Source: an uncultured Acidimicrobiia bacterium
GTDB taxonomy: Bacteria; Actinomycetota; Acidimicrobiia; Acidimicrobiales; CAIXPF01
Length of the DNA stretch: 37,787 nucleotides
Assembly: GCA_903921205.1 (NCBI GenBank)
Contig: CAIXPF010000010.1
Coordinates: forward strand, 1-37,787
Direction: 5' to 3'
This document shows, in pieces, positions 1-7,426 of this stretch. Under the pieces are notes generated by a model. The model was given only the letters and a program-made list of their open reading frames with translations, was not told where the DNA came from and did not search any database. The position numbers and the translations under genes are program-made. The first letter of the stretch is position 1. Each line of letters begins with the position of its first letter.

Positions 1-28
1 CGGCCCCGGCCCCGGCCCCGGCCCCGGC
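1..28. repeat. CGGCCC hexanucleotide tandem repeat
   Basis: The window opens with about 4.7 perfect copies of the hexamer CGGCCC and may continue beyond the edge. It lies just downstream of the crotonase-family gene on the minus strand, so it could fold at the end of that transcript. No coding role is visible. Confidence 0.8.
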
Positions 29-47
29 AGGGTGGGCACGGTCGGGC

Positions 48-842
48 TCAGCGCCGGAAGTCCGGCTGGCGCTTCTCGTTGAACGCCGCGACGGCTTCCT
101 TCTGATCGGGCGAGCCGAAGCAGGCGTCCTCCATCTGCAGCGACAGCGGCATGACGAACGAGGAGATCGACCGCATCCAGGCGTTGACGGCCATCTTGGA
201 GGCGCTGATCGCCTGCGCCGGGCCGGCGGCGAGCGTCGCGGCGATGCCGACGGCCTTGTCGAGCAGCTCGTCGTCCTCCACCAGGAAGCTGGCGAGACCG
301 ATCCGCTCGGCCTCCTCGCCGGTCACCCGGTCGCCGCTCATGAGGAAGTACTTGGCCTTGTTCACCCCGATGAGCAACGGCCAGATCAGCTGCCCGCCGT
401 CGCCGGCCCCGATGCCCATCTTGACGTGGGTGTCGGCGAAGACCGCCGAGCGCCCGGCGACGACGACGTCGCAGAGCAGGGCATAGGTGGCGCCGAGGCC
501 CATCGCGTAGCCGTTGACGGCGGACACCAACGGCTTGGTGCACTCCAGCATGTGGTCGACGATGCGGCGGGCCTCCTCGAGCATGCCGCCGGTGGTCGAA
601 CCCATCGGCTCGACGCCCCCGCCGCCGAAGTCGCCACCGGCGCAGAACGCCCGCCCGGAGCCGGTGATGACCGCAGCGCGCACCTCACGGTCGGCCTGGA
701 TGTCACGGGTGAGGGTGGCCATCTCGCGGTGCATGACCGAGTTGACCGAGTTGAGGCGCTCGGGCCGGTTCAGGGTGCAGATGGCGACGCCGTCGGGGCG
801 CTTCTCGATGGCGATGGTGGTGTACGCAGCAGGATCCAGCAT
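48..842 (-). CDS. Enoyl-CoA hydratase/isomerase (crotonase) family protein
   Basis: 264 residues, normal length for a crotonase-fold protein acting on acyl-CoA thioesters. Seen: the N-terminal TLNRPERLNS stretch and the oxyanion-hole segment GSGRAFCAGGDF, then the usual GLGATYALLCDVVVAG helix region. By comparison with rat mitochondrial hydratase, the two catalytic glutamates look absent: QPEI is replaced by DTHV, and the later AMEM position reads AKYF. Simple hydration of enoyl-CoA is therefore doubtful, and another crotonase chemistry or a different substrate is more likely (inference). The ATG at 842 is preceded by TAGGGT with six bases between, supporting a leaderless start. It follows the carboxymuconolactone decarboxylase-like gene on the same strand after 67 bases. 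Confidence 0.88.
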   Translation of the reverse strand: MLDPAAYTTIAIEKRPDGVAICTLNRPERLNSVNSVMHREMATLTRDIQADREVRAAVITGSGRAFCAGGDFGGGGVEPMGSTTGGMLEEARRIVDHMLECTKPLVSAVNGYAMGLGATYALLCDVVVAGRSAVFADTHVKMGIGAGDGGQLIWPLLIGVNKAKYFLMSGDRVTGEEAERIGLASFLVEDDELLDKAVGIAATLAAGPAQAISASKMAVNAWMRSISSFVMPLSLQMEDACFGSPDQKEAVAAFNEKRQPDFRR

Positions 843-848
843 GGGCCG

Positions 849-854
849 ACCCTA
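849..854 (-). promoter_or_regulatory. -10 box TAGGGT, leaderless start of crotonase gene
   Basis: TAGGGT on the minus strand ends six bases before the ATG at 842, which places the expected transcription start at the start codon. No Shine-Dalgarno sequence is visible. Confidence 0.6.
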
Positions 855-909
855 CGCCCCGCTGCGGGTACGCGCCCGCGGAGCACGGCCCCGACGCCGC
901 AGCCGGCGC

Positions 910-1473
910 TCAGACCGCTTCACCGGCCCGGTCGGGGAAGCCGGGCACACCCTCGTCGAGCTGCACGCCGAACGTGTTCAGCGCCATCGACACCAAGGTG
1001 TACTGCCCGACGGTGAACACCAGGTCGATGATCTGCTCGGTCGAGTACCGGGCAGCCAGCGCGTTCCAGGTCGGCTGGCCGATGAAGGAGTCGTCGTGCA
1101 GCTCGTCGGTGGCCTGCACCAGGGTGCGGTCGAAGTCGCTCCAGCCGGGCGCGTCGGAGCCCAGCGTCAGCCGGTGGATCTCCACGTCGGTCAGCCCGCA
1201 ACGCAGACCGATGAGGGTGTGCTGGCCGAACTCGTAGGCCGAGCGGCAGCGCCAGCCGATGCGCAGCATGACCAGCTCGCGTTCGCGGGCGGGCAACGTC
1301 GACTTCTCGAACACGTGGTTGCCGAACACCGACCACCGCTTGAACAGCTGCGGATGGTGGGCGATGGTGCGCATCACGTTCGGCGGGGCGCCCCGGCCCC
1401 GCAGACGATCGGCGATGGCGGGGTCCCACTCCGACTCGGGCAACGGCGGGACGCGGGGCGTGTCGAGGCGCAT
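910..1473 (-). CDS. Carboxymuconolactone decarboxylase (AhpD-like fold) family protein
   Basis: 187 residues of the all-helical CMD/AhpD fold. Seen: the LPARERELVMLRIGWRC segment (61-76), EFGQH at 81-85, and a second helical repeat TEQIIDLVFTVGQYTLVSMA. AhpD-type peroxidases carry a CxxC pair. Here C76 is present but the second position is A79, so disulfide-based peroxidase activity is unlikely. Enzymes of this family act on small cyclic or peroxidised substrates, and the exact reaction cannot be told. The gene sits between a crotonase and a divergent SDR, which suggests catabolism of a CoA-linked or aromatic/steroid substrate (inference). The start is the ATG at 1473, preceded by TAACGT at a six-base spacing. 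Confidence 0.85.
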   Translation of the reverse strand: MRLDTPRVPPLPESEWDPAIADRLRGRGAPPNVMRTIAHHPQLFKRWSVFGNHVFEKSTLPARERELVMLRIGWRCRSAYEFGQHTLIGLRCGLTDVEIHRLTLGSDAPGWSDFDRTLVQATDELHDDSFIGQPTWNALAARYSTEQIIDLVFTVGQYTLVSMALNTFGVQLDEGVPGFPDRAGEAV

Positions 1474-1479
1474 GGCCGG

Positions 1480-1485
1480 ACGTTA
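1480..1485 (-). promoter_or_regulatory. -10 box TAACGT, leaderless start of CMD-family gene
   Basis: TAACGT on the minus strand is followed by six bases and the ATG at 1473. It shares a 79-base divergent region with the SDR promoter. Confidence 0.6.
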
Positions 1486-1539
1486 GCCCCGGCACCGATC
1501 GCCGGGACGCCGGTAGGGCCGCTGCACCGGCGGCAGGGC

Positions 1540-1545
1540 TACCGT
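1540..1545 (+). promoter_or_regulatory. -10 box TACCGT, leaderless start of SDR gene
   Basis: TACCGT is followed by seven bases and the ATG at 1553, with no Shine-Dalgarno sequence between. Confidence 0.6.
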
Positions 1546-1552
1546 CCCGGCC

Positions 1553-2341
1553 ATGGAACTCCAGGGAAGCACCGTCATCGTCACCGGAGGCTCGCGCGGC
1601 ATCGGGCGCGGCATCGTCGAGGCCTTCGCCGCCGAAGGCGCGAACGTGGTGATCGGCGACCTGCTCGGCAATGCCGAGGTCGCCGCCGCCTGCGCCGAGA
1701 CCACCGCGGTGCTGCGCGCCGCCGGCGCCGGCGTGCACGCCGTCGAGGTCGACGTGCGCGATCCGGCGGCCAACGAGGCGCTCGTGGCGGCGGCCCTGAG
1801 CACCTTCGGCCGCCTCGACGTGGTGTGCGCCAATGCCGGCGTCATCGTGCCCAAGCCGCTGGCGCAGACCTCCGCCGAGGAATGGGACTTCATGTTCGAC
1901 GTGAACGCCAAGGGCGCCTTTCTCACCTGCGCTGCGGCGATCCCCCACTTCACCGAGCAGAAGGCCGGCTGCTTCGTGGTCACCGCCTCCATCGCCGGCA
2001 AGCGCGGCCAGGCCGGGGCCGGGGCCTACGCCGCCTCGAAGTTCGCCGCGGTGGGCCTCACCCAGTCACTGTCGATGGAGCTGGCGCCGCTGAACATCCG
2101 GGCCAACGCCATCTGCCCCGGTTACCTCGGCACCTCGATGTGGCTCAACGACATCCTCGGTCGCCAGAAGGACGCCGGGAAGGACACCTCGCAGGTGTTC
2201 GAGCGCTTCGCCACCCAGAACACCCCGCTCGGCCGGCCCCAGACGCCCGCCGACATCGGCCAGGCCGCGGTCTACCTGGCCCGGGCCGACAACGTCACCG
2301 GCGTGGCCCTCAACGTCGCCGGCGGGCTCGAGCAGTGGTGA
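1553..2341 (+). CDS. SDR family NAD(P)-dependent oxidoreductase
   Basis: 262 residues, a classical short-chain dehydrogenase/reductase. Seen: the cofactor motif TGGSRGIGRG near residues 11-20, the NAG motif (CANAG, 92-96), catalytic S146 in TASIAG, and Y159-x3-K163 in the YAASK motif. N118 (DVNAKG) completes the tetrad. The C terminus ends in the usual VTGVALNVAGG segment. D36 after the second strand (VVIGDLLG) hints at NAD(H) rather than NADP(H) (inference). The substrate, probably a hydroxy/keto group of a lipid or steroid-like molecule, is not determinable. It is transcribed alone, divergent from the CMD gene and convergent with the F420-type oxidoreductase, with a strong stem-loop just after its stop. 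Confidence 0.92.
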   Translation: MELQGSTVIVTGGSRGIGRGIVEAFAAEGANVVIGDLLGNAEVAAACAETTAVLRAAGAGVHAVEVDVRDPAANEALVAAALSTFGRLDVVCANAGVIVPKPLAQTSAEEWDFMFDVNAKGAFLTCAAAIPHFTEQKAGCFVVTASIAGKRGQAGAGAYAASKFAAVGLTQSLSMELAPLNIRANAICPGYLGTSMWLNDILGRQKDAGKDTSQVFERFATQNTPLGRPQTPADIGQAAVYLARADNVTGVALNVAGGLEQW

Positions 2342-2360
2342 ACACGCCGGGCTGAACGCG

Positions 2361-2393
2361 GCTCGGCGCCGGGACCAGGTCCCGGCGCCGAGC
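2361..2393. terminator. Bidirectional stem-loop terminator
   Basis: A 16-base arm at 2361-2376 is perfectly complementary to 2378-2393 around a single central base, so in RNA a stem of about 14 pairs with a five-base loop. It lies between the convergent SDR and FrhB-type genes. There is no clear U tract. Two smaller inverted repeats follow at 2408-2423 and 2443-2459. Confidence 0.7.
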
Positions 2394-2470
2394 GCCTTGC
2401 AGTTCGCCCCGGCTGCAGCCGGGACCCGTCGTGTGCCGGACCGCCCGCGATCGACGGGCCGGGTGACGGC

Positions 2471-3655
2471 TCAGTGGTCGGCCTTGGCCCCTTCGGGCAG
2501 ACCCACCCGGGCTTCGGGCGCCGCCCACGTCGGCCAGCGGGCCCGGCTGCGCTCGGACAGCTTGTGCAGCAGCTTGATGGCACCGGGATCGGAGTCGCCG
2601 GGCTTGGCCTCGATGACCCCGTCCTGCAGCATGCGCATGATGATCTCACGGCCGAGGTCGGTACGGACCAGGGTGAGCGTCCAGTCGGTGGCGTCACCGA
2701 TACCACCGGTGGAGATGTCGGCGTGCTCGGCGGAGAAGTCGGGGCAGTGGTTGCAGCCCTCACGGGTCCAGGCGTGGCACTCCTTGAGGTTGATCTCGTG
2801 GTAACTGCCGTCCTTCATCCAGATCTGGAAGACGCCCTTGATGTTCATCTTCTTGATCTGGTCCTTGGCCAAGCCGTACTTCACGTAGAACAACTCGTCG
2901 AAGAGCGAGTCGTCGAAGCTCTTGGAGCACAGCAGACCGATGTTGAGCTTGATGGGCTTGGAGACCTTGCCGATCTTGCGGCTCCACATCACCGGGGCGA
3001 TGGAGGTCTGGCAACTCATCCCGACCAGGGCCAGGTTCTGCAGGCCCCGCTCCTTGGCGTCGTCGAAGGCGATGGTGTTGGCCGAGTAGGTGTAGCGGCT
3101 CCCTGCGCCGCGCAGCACCTCTTCCCGGTTGGTAGCGACCATCGGCTTGGCCTTCCAGCCGCCTTCGCCACCCTCGGAGCTCTCCAGGCCGGACACGAGG
3201 GCCCCGTCGATGTAGCCCTTCTCGAGGGCCCAGATCAGGATGGCCGACACCAGGCCGCCGTCCTGGCCGGTCTCGTAGACGAAGTCGTCGGACGCCCGGC
3301 ACAGGATGATGTCCTTGTAGATGCCCGACATGTCCTCGGCGGTGCGGGTGCGCCCGAAGAGGTGCTCGTCGGCCTGCGGTTCCCACGCCCGGAACCGGGG
3401 GCAGGCCCGGGTGCAGGACGTACAGCCCTTCTCACCGTGCAGGCAGTTGTCGAGGCCGAGCTCGTCCTCGAGGTGGAACGGCTTGTACTGACCGGGCTCG
3501 TGCTTGTAGCCGATGACGTCGTGGGGGCAGGAGATGACGCAGCCGGCACAGCCGGTGCACAGCCCCGAGGTGATGACCTCCTCGTACAGTTCCTTCCACT
3601 GGAAGGTCCAACGTTCCTTGCCGGCGGAGGGGGCAGCGTCCTCGGTCATGGTCAT
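2471..3655 (-). CDS. Coenzyme F420 hydrogenase/dehydrogenase beta-subunit (FrhB/FdhB) family protein
   Basis: 394 residues, an Fe-S flavoprotein of the family that passes electrons to or from deazaflavin F420. Seen: an N-terminal ferredoxin-like cluster C33-x2-C36-x2-C39-x3-C43-P, then C71-x6-C78-x2-C81-x3-C85-P, which could bind a second [4Fe-4S] cluster. The FrhB core includes TGQDGGLVSAILIWALE, GMSCQTS, GLLCSKSF and the C-terminal signature CNHCPDFSAEHADIS. The natural electron partner is unknown because no hydrogenase, formate dehydrogenase or sulfite reductase subunit is adjacent. The start is set at the ATG at 3655 rather than the GTG at 3661, because TAGATT lies exactly six bases upstream of that ATG. 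It appears monocistronic. Confidence 0.88.
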   Translation of the reverse strand: MTMTEDAAPSAGKERWTFQWKELYEEVITSGLCTGCAGCVISCPHDVIGYKHEPGQYKPFHLEDELGLDNCLHGEKGCTSCTRACPRFRAWEPQADEHLFGRTRTAEDMSGIYKDIILCRASDDFVYETGQDGGLVSAILIWALEKGYIDGALVSGLESSEGGEGGWKAKPMVATNREEVLRGAGSRYTYSANTIAFDDAKERGLQNLALVGMSCQTSIAPVMWSRKIGKVSKPIKLNIGLLCSKSFDDSLFDELFYVKYGLAKDQIKKMNIKGVFQIWMKDGSYHEINLKECHAWTREGCNHCPDFSAEHADISTGGIGDATDWTLTLVRTDLGREIIMRMLQDGVIEAKPGDSDPGAIKLLHKLSERSRARWPTWAAPEARVGLPEGAKADH

Positions 3656-3661
3656 GGGCAC

Positions 3662-3667
3662 AATCTA
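3662..3667 (-). promoter_or_regulatory. -10 box TAGATT, leaderless start of FrhB-family gene
   Basis: TAGATT on the minus strand directly abuts an in-frame GTG (3661) and is six bases from the ATG at 3655. The spacing favours the ATG as the real start. Confidence 0.55.
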
Positions 3668-3699
3668 GGTGCCGTCGACCGCCGTGTCCCGTTCAACGC

Positions 3700-4071
3700 T
3701 CAGCGGCAGGTGGCGACCGCTGCGGCGACCTCCGCCGGGAGGCTCTGCCCGGCGGCGAGGTCCTCGTCGAGCGGCACCCGCTGCGGCTCCGCAACGACCT
3801 CGTGCCAGCGGTCGAGGGCACAGCGGCAGGCCGTGTCGTCCGCGCCACTACGGCCGCAGGACGCCACGAACGTGCGGTCGAAGGCGGCCGGGCCGTCACC
3901 GCCGGTGGAGCGGGTCAGCAACGCCAGCAGGGCGACCCCGGCGAACACCACCAGCAGGGCCAGACCGAGCCGGGCCACCACCGCCGGCTCGTACGGTCCG
4001 AGCACCGCAGGCCGTGGCGCGGACGCGCCGGGCTGATTCGGCTGGGTGGGCGTGCCGGGGGGATTCGTCAC
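3700..4071 (-). CDS. Small single-pass membrane protein with four extracytoplasmic cysteines
   Basis: 123 residues, family not recognised. Seen: a Pro-rich N terminus of about 30 residues, one hydrophobic helix (about 33-53) and a C-terminal domain with C72, C82, C84 and C122. The pattern C-x9-C-x-C followed by a terminal Cys suggests disulfides, or a bound metal outside the membrane (inference). A hydrophilic, Pro-rich start followed by a single anchor fits a type II orientation. The start is GTG at 4071, preceded by TAGCGT with eight bases between. Codon use and the overlap-free fit with neighbours support a real gene. Confidence 0.65.
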   Translation of the reverse strand: MTNPPGTPTQPNQPGASAPRPAVLGPYEPAVVARLGLALLVVFAGVALLALLTRSTGGDGPAAFDRTFVASCGRSGADDTACRCALDRWHEVVAEPQRVPLDEDLAAGQSLPAEVAAAVATCR

Positions 4072-4079
4072 CGCCCGAG

Positions 4080-4085
4080 ACGCTA
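4080..4085 (-). promoter_or_regulatory. -10 box TAGCGT, near-leaderless start of small membrane protein gene
   Basis: TAGCGT on the minus strand is followed by eight bases and GTG at 4071. It indicates a separate promoter rather than dependence on the upstream gene at 4155-4583. Confidence 0.5.
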
Positions 4086-4154
4086 CCGGCCGACGGCGGG
4101 GTCGGAGCGAACCAGGGCGCCGGCCCGGACCAGGGTCGACCGGCAACCGGGCGG

Positions 4155-4583
4155 TCAGTCCGTCGGGCCCCGATCGCCGGCCGCCGGGGAATCGGCGACT
4201 CCAGCGGGACCGTCGGTCTCGGCGAGGGCGCGGCGCACGCGGTAGCGGTCGAGATCGACCAACTCGGCCGGCTCGGCCCGGTCCACAGCGGTGGTCGGAT
4301 CGGCCAGCAGTTCGACCGGGAAGGGCACGACCGGGCCGTCGACGCTGGCGATGAGCTCGCGGTACAACTCGATGAGCAGGGCCCGCTCGTCGGGATCGAT
4401 GCCGTCGGCGGACCGATCGGCCTCGGCCTGCAGCGACTCGAGCCGCGCCAGGTCGGCCATGAGCGCATCGAGGGCCGAGCTGGACGGGCGACGACGCAGG
4501 AAACGGGAGCGGCGGCGCGGCAGGGCCGAGGGTGTACCCCTCGGGTCCTGACGCGCTGAGCGGGAGCCCCACAGTCCTTCCAT
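4155..4583 (-). CDS. Hypothetical protein (142 aa), Arg-rich N terminus
   Basis: 142 residues, not recognised. Seen: a basic N terminus (residues 8-33 rich in Arg), then a helical stretch ALDALMADLARLESLQAEAD (37-56) that could form a coiled coil, a second helix DERALLIELYRELIAS (65-80), and an acidic, low-complexity tail. No signal peptide or membrane segment. The start is placed at the ATG at 4583, which has a GAGG element just upstream. An in-frame start at 4610 would add nine residues. It lies 51 bases downstream of the uracil-DNA glycosylase on the same strand and may be co-transcribed. The function is unknown. Confidence 0.6.
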   Translation of the reverse strand: MEGLWGSRSARQDPRGTPSALPRRRSRFLRRRPSSSALDALMADLARLESLQAEADRSADGIDPDERALLIELYRELIASVDGPVVPFPVELLADPTTAVDRAEPAELVDLDRYRVRRALAETDGPAGVADSPAAGDRGPTD

Positions 4584-4634
4584 GCCCTCGAAGTGTCGAC
4601 CGCCGGGCACCGGCTGCGTTACCGGCTCATGGGC

Positions 4635-5336
4635 CTAACCCGGTTTGGGGACGGACCCTGCGCCCAGCTGCACCGCCCGCAGGAACACCGCATCCAACAT
4701 GGGCTCGGTGAGGCGCCCGGTGAAGGTGTTCTGCTGGCTCACGTGGTAACTGCACAGCAGCGTGCGGCCCTCCCCCAGTGGCACCTCGAGCCCGTGGGCG
4801 AAACGGGGGCGGGGCCTCGGCACGGCGAGGAGGTCGGCCACGACCTGGTACCCGAACCCGCCGAGGGCCACGAAGACCCGGGCCTGCGGCAGCAAGGCCA
4901 GCTCGGCGTCGAGGAACCCCCGGCACGCGTCACGTTCGGCCGGGGTCGGCTGGTTGCCGGGCGGGGCACAGCGCACCGGTGAGGTGACGTAGGCGCCGTG
5001 TAGCTCGAGGCCGTCGTCGCGATGGCGCGACTCGGCCTGGTTGGCCAGCCCGGCCCGGTGCATGGCCCGGAACAGCCAGTCGCCCGAGCGGTCGCCGGTG
5101 AACATCCGCCCGGTCCGGTTGGCCCCGTGCGCGGCCGGGGCCAGCCCGATCACCACGACCGTGGCGTCGGGATCACCGAACCCCGGCACCGGCCGGCCCC
5201 AGTAGGTCTCGTCCCGAAAGGCCGCCTTGCGGGTGGCCGCGACCTCCTCCCGCCAGGCCACCAGGCGCGGGCAGCGACGGCAGCTGGTCACCTCGTCCTG
5301 CAGCAGCCGCAGGGTCCTGGCGCGTCGTGCCGTCAC
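4635..5336 (-). CDS. udgB: Family 5 (UdgB-type) uracil-DNA glycosylase
   Basis: 233 residues. Removes uracil, and in this family also other deaminated bases, from DNA as the first step of base excision repair. Seen: four cysteines placed as for the family's [4Fe-4S] cluster (C19, C22, C123, C138), motif A GLAPAAHGANRTGRMFTGD near 64-82, and the C-terminal motif SYHVSQQNTFTGRLTEPM (196-213). The GLAPAAHG version lacks the catalytic Asp/Asn of family 1 and 4 enzymes, as expected for family 5. This repair activity suits a G+C-rich genome prone to cytosine deamination. The start is GTG at 5336, supported by TAGCCT seven bases upstream. It is divergent from the histidine phosphatase operon across 52 bases. 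Confidence 0.92.
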   Translation of the reverse strand: MTARRARTLRLLQDEVTSCRRCPRLVAWREEVAATRKAAFRDETYWGRPVPGFGDPDATVVVIGLAPAAHGANRTGRMFTGDRSGDWLFRAMHRAGLANQAESRHRDDGLELHGAYVTSPVRCAPPGNQPTPAERDACRGFLDAELALLPQARVFVALGGFGYQVVADLLAVPRPRPRFAHGLEVPLGEGRTLLCSYHVSQQNTFTGRLTEPMLDAVFLRAVQLGAGSVPKPG

Positions 5337-5343
5337 CGGCGGG

Positions 5344-5349
5344 AGGCTA
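5344..5349 (-). promoter_or_regulatory. -10 box TAGCCT, leaderless start of udgB
   Basis: TAGCCT on the minus strand, seven bases, then GTG at 5336. It lies in a 52-base divergent region with the phosphatase promoter. Confidence 0.55.
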
Positions 5350-5373
5350 GGGCTCCAGGGCCCGGCGGGCGAC

Positions 5374-5379
5374 TAGGTT
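5374..5379 (+). promoter_or_regulatory. -10 box TAGGTT of the histidine phosphatase operon
   Basis: TAGGTT ends nine bases before the ATG at 5389, which would leave a leader of only two or three bases. Confidence 0.45.
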
Positions 5380-5388
5380 GACGGGGTC

Positions 5389-6063
5389 ATGCCTGCTCCC
5401 GCCGCCCCCGACGACGCCAAGGCCGAACCGAAGCCTGTGCCGTCCACGCTCGTCCTGCTCGTCCGCCACGGCAAGACCCCCACCACCGGCACCTCGTTGC
5501 CCGGTCGGGCCAAGGGCCTGCACCTCGCCCCGGAGGGCCGCAAGCAGGCCGAGGACGCCGCCAAGCGCATCGCCCAGCTGAAGAACGTCGCCGCCGTCTA
5601 TGCGTCGCCGCTCGAACGCACCCGCGAGACCGCGGCACCGATCGCCGCGGCACTCGGCATGCGGGTACGCACCGAAGCAGGCCTGCTCGAGTGCGACTTC
5701 GGCGACTGGACCGGGCGGGAGCTCAAGGAGCTGTTCAAGCTGCCGGAGTGGACCACCGTGCAGCGGTACCCGTCGGGGTTCCGTTTCCCCAACGGCGAGT
5801 CCTTCGCCGAGATGCAGCTGCGCATCGTGAGCACCATCGACCGGCTGCGCGCCACCCACGCCGGCAAGACCATCGTGTGCGTCTCCCACGCCGATCCCAT
5901 CAAGGCCGCCCTGGCCTCCGCCGTCGGCACCCACCTCGACCTGTTCCAGCGCATCGTGGTGTCGCCCTGCTCGGTCAGCGCAGTGCTCTACGGCGCCGGC
6001 GGCCCCGTGGTGCTGGCCACCAACTCCACCGGACGAGACCTACGGACGCTGCAACCGTCATGA
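5389..6063 (+). CDS. Histidine phosphatase, MSMEG_4193 family (probable phosphomutase/phosphatase)
   Basis: 224 residues. Member of the phosphoglycerate mutase-like superfamily, in which a histidine takes up phosphate. Seen: the RHG motif at R26-H27-G28 (VRHGKT), the second Arg in ERTRET (about 77-80), E101 (LLECDFGDW) and the second catalytic His at H167 (VSHADP). The actinobacterial MSMEG_4193/TIGR03848 type is recognised by the SLPGRAKGLHL segment and by its neighbours. The substrate is unknown. The ATGA overlap with the next gene (DUF3090) shows tight translational coupling. This trio is conserved across Actinobacteria and in several genomes lies near the mycothiol gene mshC, but no mshC is in this window. 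Confidence 0.9.
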   Translation: MPAPAAPDDAKAEPKPVPSTLVLLVRHGKTPTTGTSLPGRAKGLHLAPEGRKQAEDAAKRIAQLKNVAAVYASPLERTRETAAPIAAALGMRVRTEAGLLECDFGDWTGRELKELFKLPEWTTVQRYPSGFRFPNGESFAEMQLRIVSTIDRLRATHAGKTIVCVSHADPIKAALASAVGTHLDLFQRIVVSPCSVSAVLYGAGGPVVLATNSTGRDLRTLQPS

Positions 6064-6578
6064 ACATGCCCTCCCCCTACGACATCGTCAACGCCGAGCT
6101 GTTCACCGCCGGTGCCCTCGGCGAGCCGGGCCAGCGGGTGTTCTACCTGCAGTGCCTCGGCGACGGGTCCCTGGTCACCCTGCGCTGCGAGAAGCAGCAG
6201 GTCGGGGCCCTCGCCGAGTCCTTCGGCCAGGTGCTCGCCGACCTGCCGTCCCAGCCGCTGGGCCCGCTGCCCACCGAGCTCGAGCTGCACTTCCCGGTCG
6301 AGCCGGCCTTCACCGTCGGTGGCCTGGCGCTCGGCTACGACGACCAGCACGACCGGCTGCTGGTGCTGCTCGAGGAGCTGGTGGTCGCCGAGGATCCCGA
6401 CCGGGTACCCGAGGGTGCCACCGCCCGGTGGGTGCTCACCCGGGAACAGGTGCACGCCTTCATCGCCCGGGCGGAGGACCTCGTCGCCGGTGGTCGGCCG
6501 CTCTGCCCGTTGTGCGGCCGGGCCATCGACCGCGACGGTCACACCTGTATCAAGACAAACGGACACCGGCCACACTGA
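6060..6578 (+). CDS. DUF3090 family protein with C-terminal Cys/His motif
   Basis: 172 residues, conserved actinobacterial family of unknown function (DUF3090, TIGR03847). Seen: a compact alpha/beta domain with LGDGSLVTLRCEKQQ and LHFPVEPAFTVGGLALGYD, and a C-terminal putative metal site with C149-x2-C152 followed by H161-x-C163 and NGHR at 167-170. A zinc ribbon-like role is plausible (inference). The start ATG at 6060 overlaps the phosphatase stop by four bases. The next gene begins 76 bases later, and the three proteins probably work together. The reaction or partner is not known. Confidence 0.88.
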   Translation: MNMPSPYDIVNAELFTAGALGEPGQRVFYLQCLGDGSLVTLRCEKQQVGALAESFGQVLADLPSQPLGPLPTELELHFPVEPAFTVGGLALGYDDQHDRLLVLLEELVVAEDPDRVPEGATARWVLTREQVHAFIARAEDLVAGGRPLCPLCGRAIDRDGHTCIKTNGHRPH

Positions 6579-6654
6579 CCACGCTGACCGTCCCGACCGC
6601 CCTGACTGCTGCCCGGAGGACGAGGATGGGCCTGCTGCTGATCGACGCAACGCC

Positions 6655-7380
6655 ATGAACCAGTCGGACCGTCAGCACCGTAACGATCCGGAGACCCTCC
6701 TCGCCCTGCACGAAGGACCGATCGAGGTGCTCGGCCGGATGCCGTGGTCCTCCAACGGCACCTACCTGGTGACCCTCGACGCCGAGGGCAGCCGCAAGGC
6801 CATCTACAAGCCGCTGCGGGGTGAGCGACCTCTGTGGGACTTCCCCTCCGGGCTGTACCGCCGCGAGGTCGCGGCCTATGAACTGTCCGACGCCCTCGGC
6901 TGGGGCGTGGTCCCGCCGACGGTGCTGCGTGACGGGCCGATGGGCGACGGCTCGCTGCAGCTGTTCGTCGATGCCGACTTCGAGCAGCACTACTTCACCG
7001 TGTCCGAAGAGGCCCGCTACCGCGACGACCTGATGGCCATCTGCGTGTTCGACCTCGTGGCCAACAACACCGACCGCAAGAGCGGCCACTGCCTGATCGG
7101 ACGCGACGAGCGGGTCTACGCTATCGACAACGGCCTGTCGTTCCATGCCGAGTTCAAGTTGCGCACGGTGCTGTGGGACTACGCCGGCGAGGACATCCCC
7201 GAGCCGTTGCTCGACGACCTCGCCCGGCTCAGCGCCGAGGGGTTGCCGCAGTCGCTGCTCGACCTGCTCGACGACGACGAGGAGCGCGACGCCTGCCGCG
7301 AGCGCATCGACCTGTTGCTGCGCGGCCGCCGCTTTCCCGCCGACCCCACCGGCCGCCGTTACCCCTGGCCGCTGGTGTGA
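6655..7380 (+). CDS. SCO1664 family protein (PI3/PI4-kinase-like fold)
   Basis: 241 residues, family TIGR03843/SCO1664. Distant relative of phosphatidylinositol 3/4-kinase-like proteins. Seen: the strand AIYKPLRGE with probable nucleotide-binding K52, the catalytic-loop-like segment DLVANNTDRKSGHCL (133-147), where N138 and D140 match the family loop, and the metal-binding AIDNGLSF (156-163). Such folds phosphorylate lipids or proteins or transfer nucleotides, and the activity of this family has not been assigned. It always travels with the phosphatase and DUF3090. The start ATG at 6655 lacks a strong Shine-Dalgarno sequence at normal spacing (an AGGA occurs about 37 bases upstream), so the N terminus is moderately certain. 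Confidence 0.87.
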   Translation: MNQSDRQHRNDPETLLALHEGPIEVLGRMPWSSNGTYLVTLDAEGSRKAIYKPLRGERPLWDFPSGLYRREVAAYELSDALGWGVVPPTVLRDGPMGDGSLQLFVDADFEQHYFTVSEEARYRDDLMAICVFDLVANNTDRKSGHCLIGRDERVYAIDNGLSFHAEFKLRTVLWDYAGEDIPEPLLDDLARLSAEGLPQSLLDLLDDDEERDACRERIDLLLRGRRFPADPTGRRYPWPLV

Positions 7381-7426
7381 ACCGGTCGACGCCCACCAAC
7401 CGCCGAACGACGAAAGCCGAACAACC

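Noticed and set aside
1-28. Hexamer repeat as a CRISPR array or G-quadruplex
   Set aside because: No spacers are present, and the G runs are only two bases long on the plus strand.
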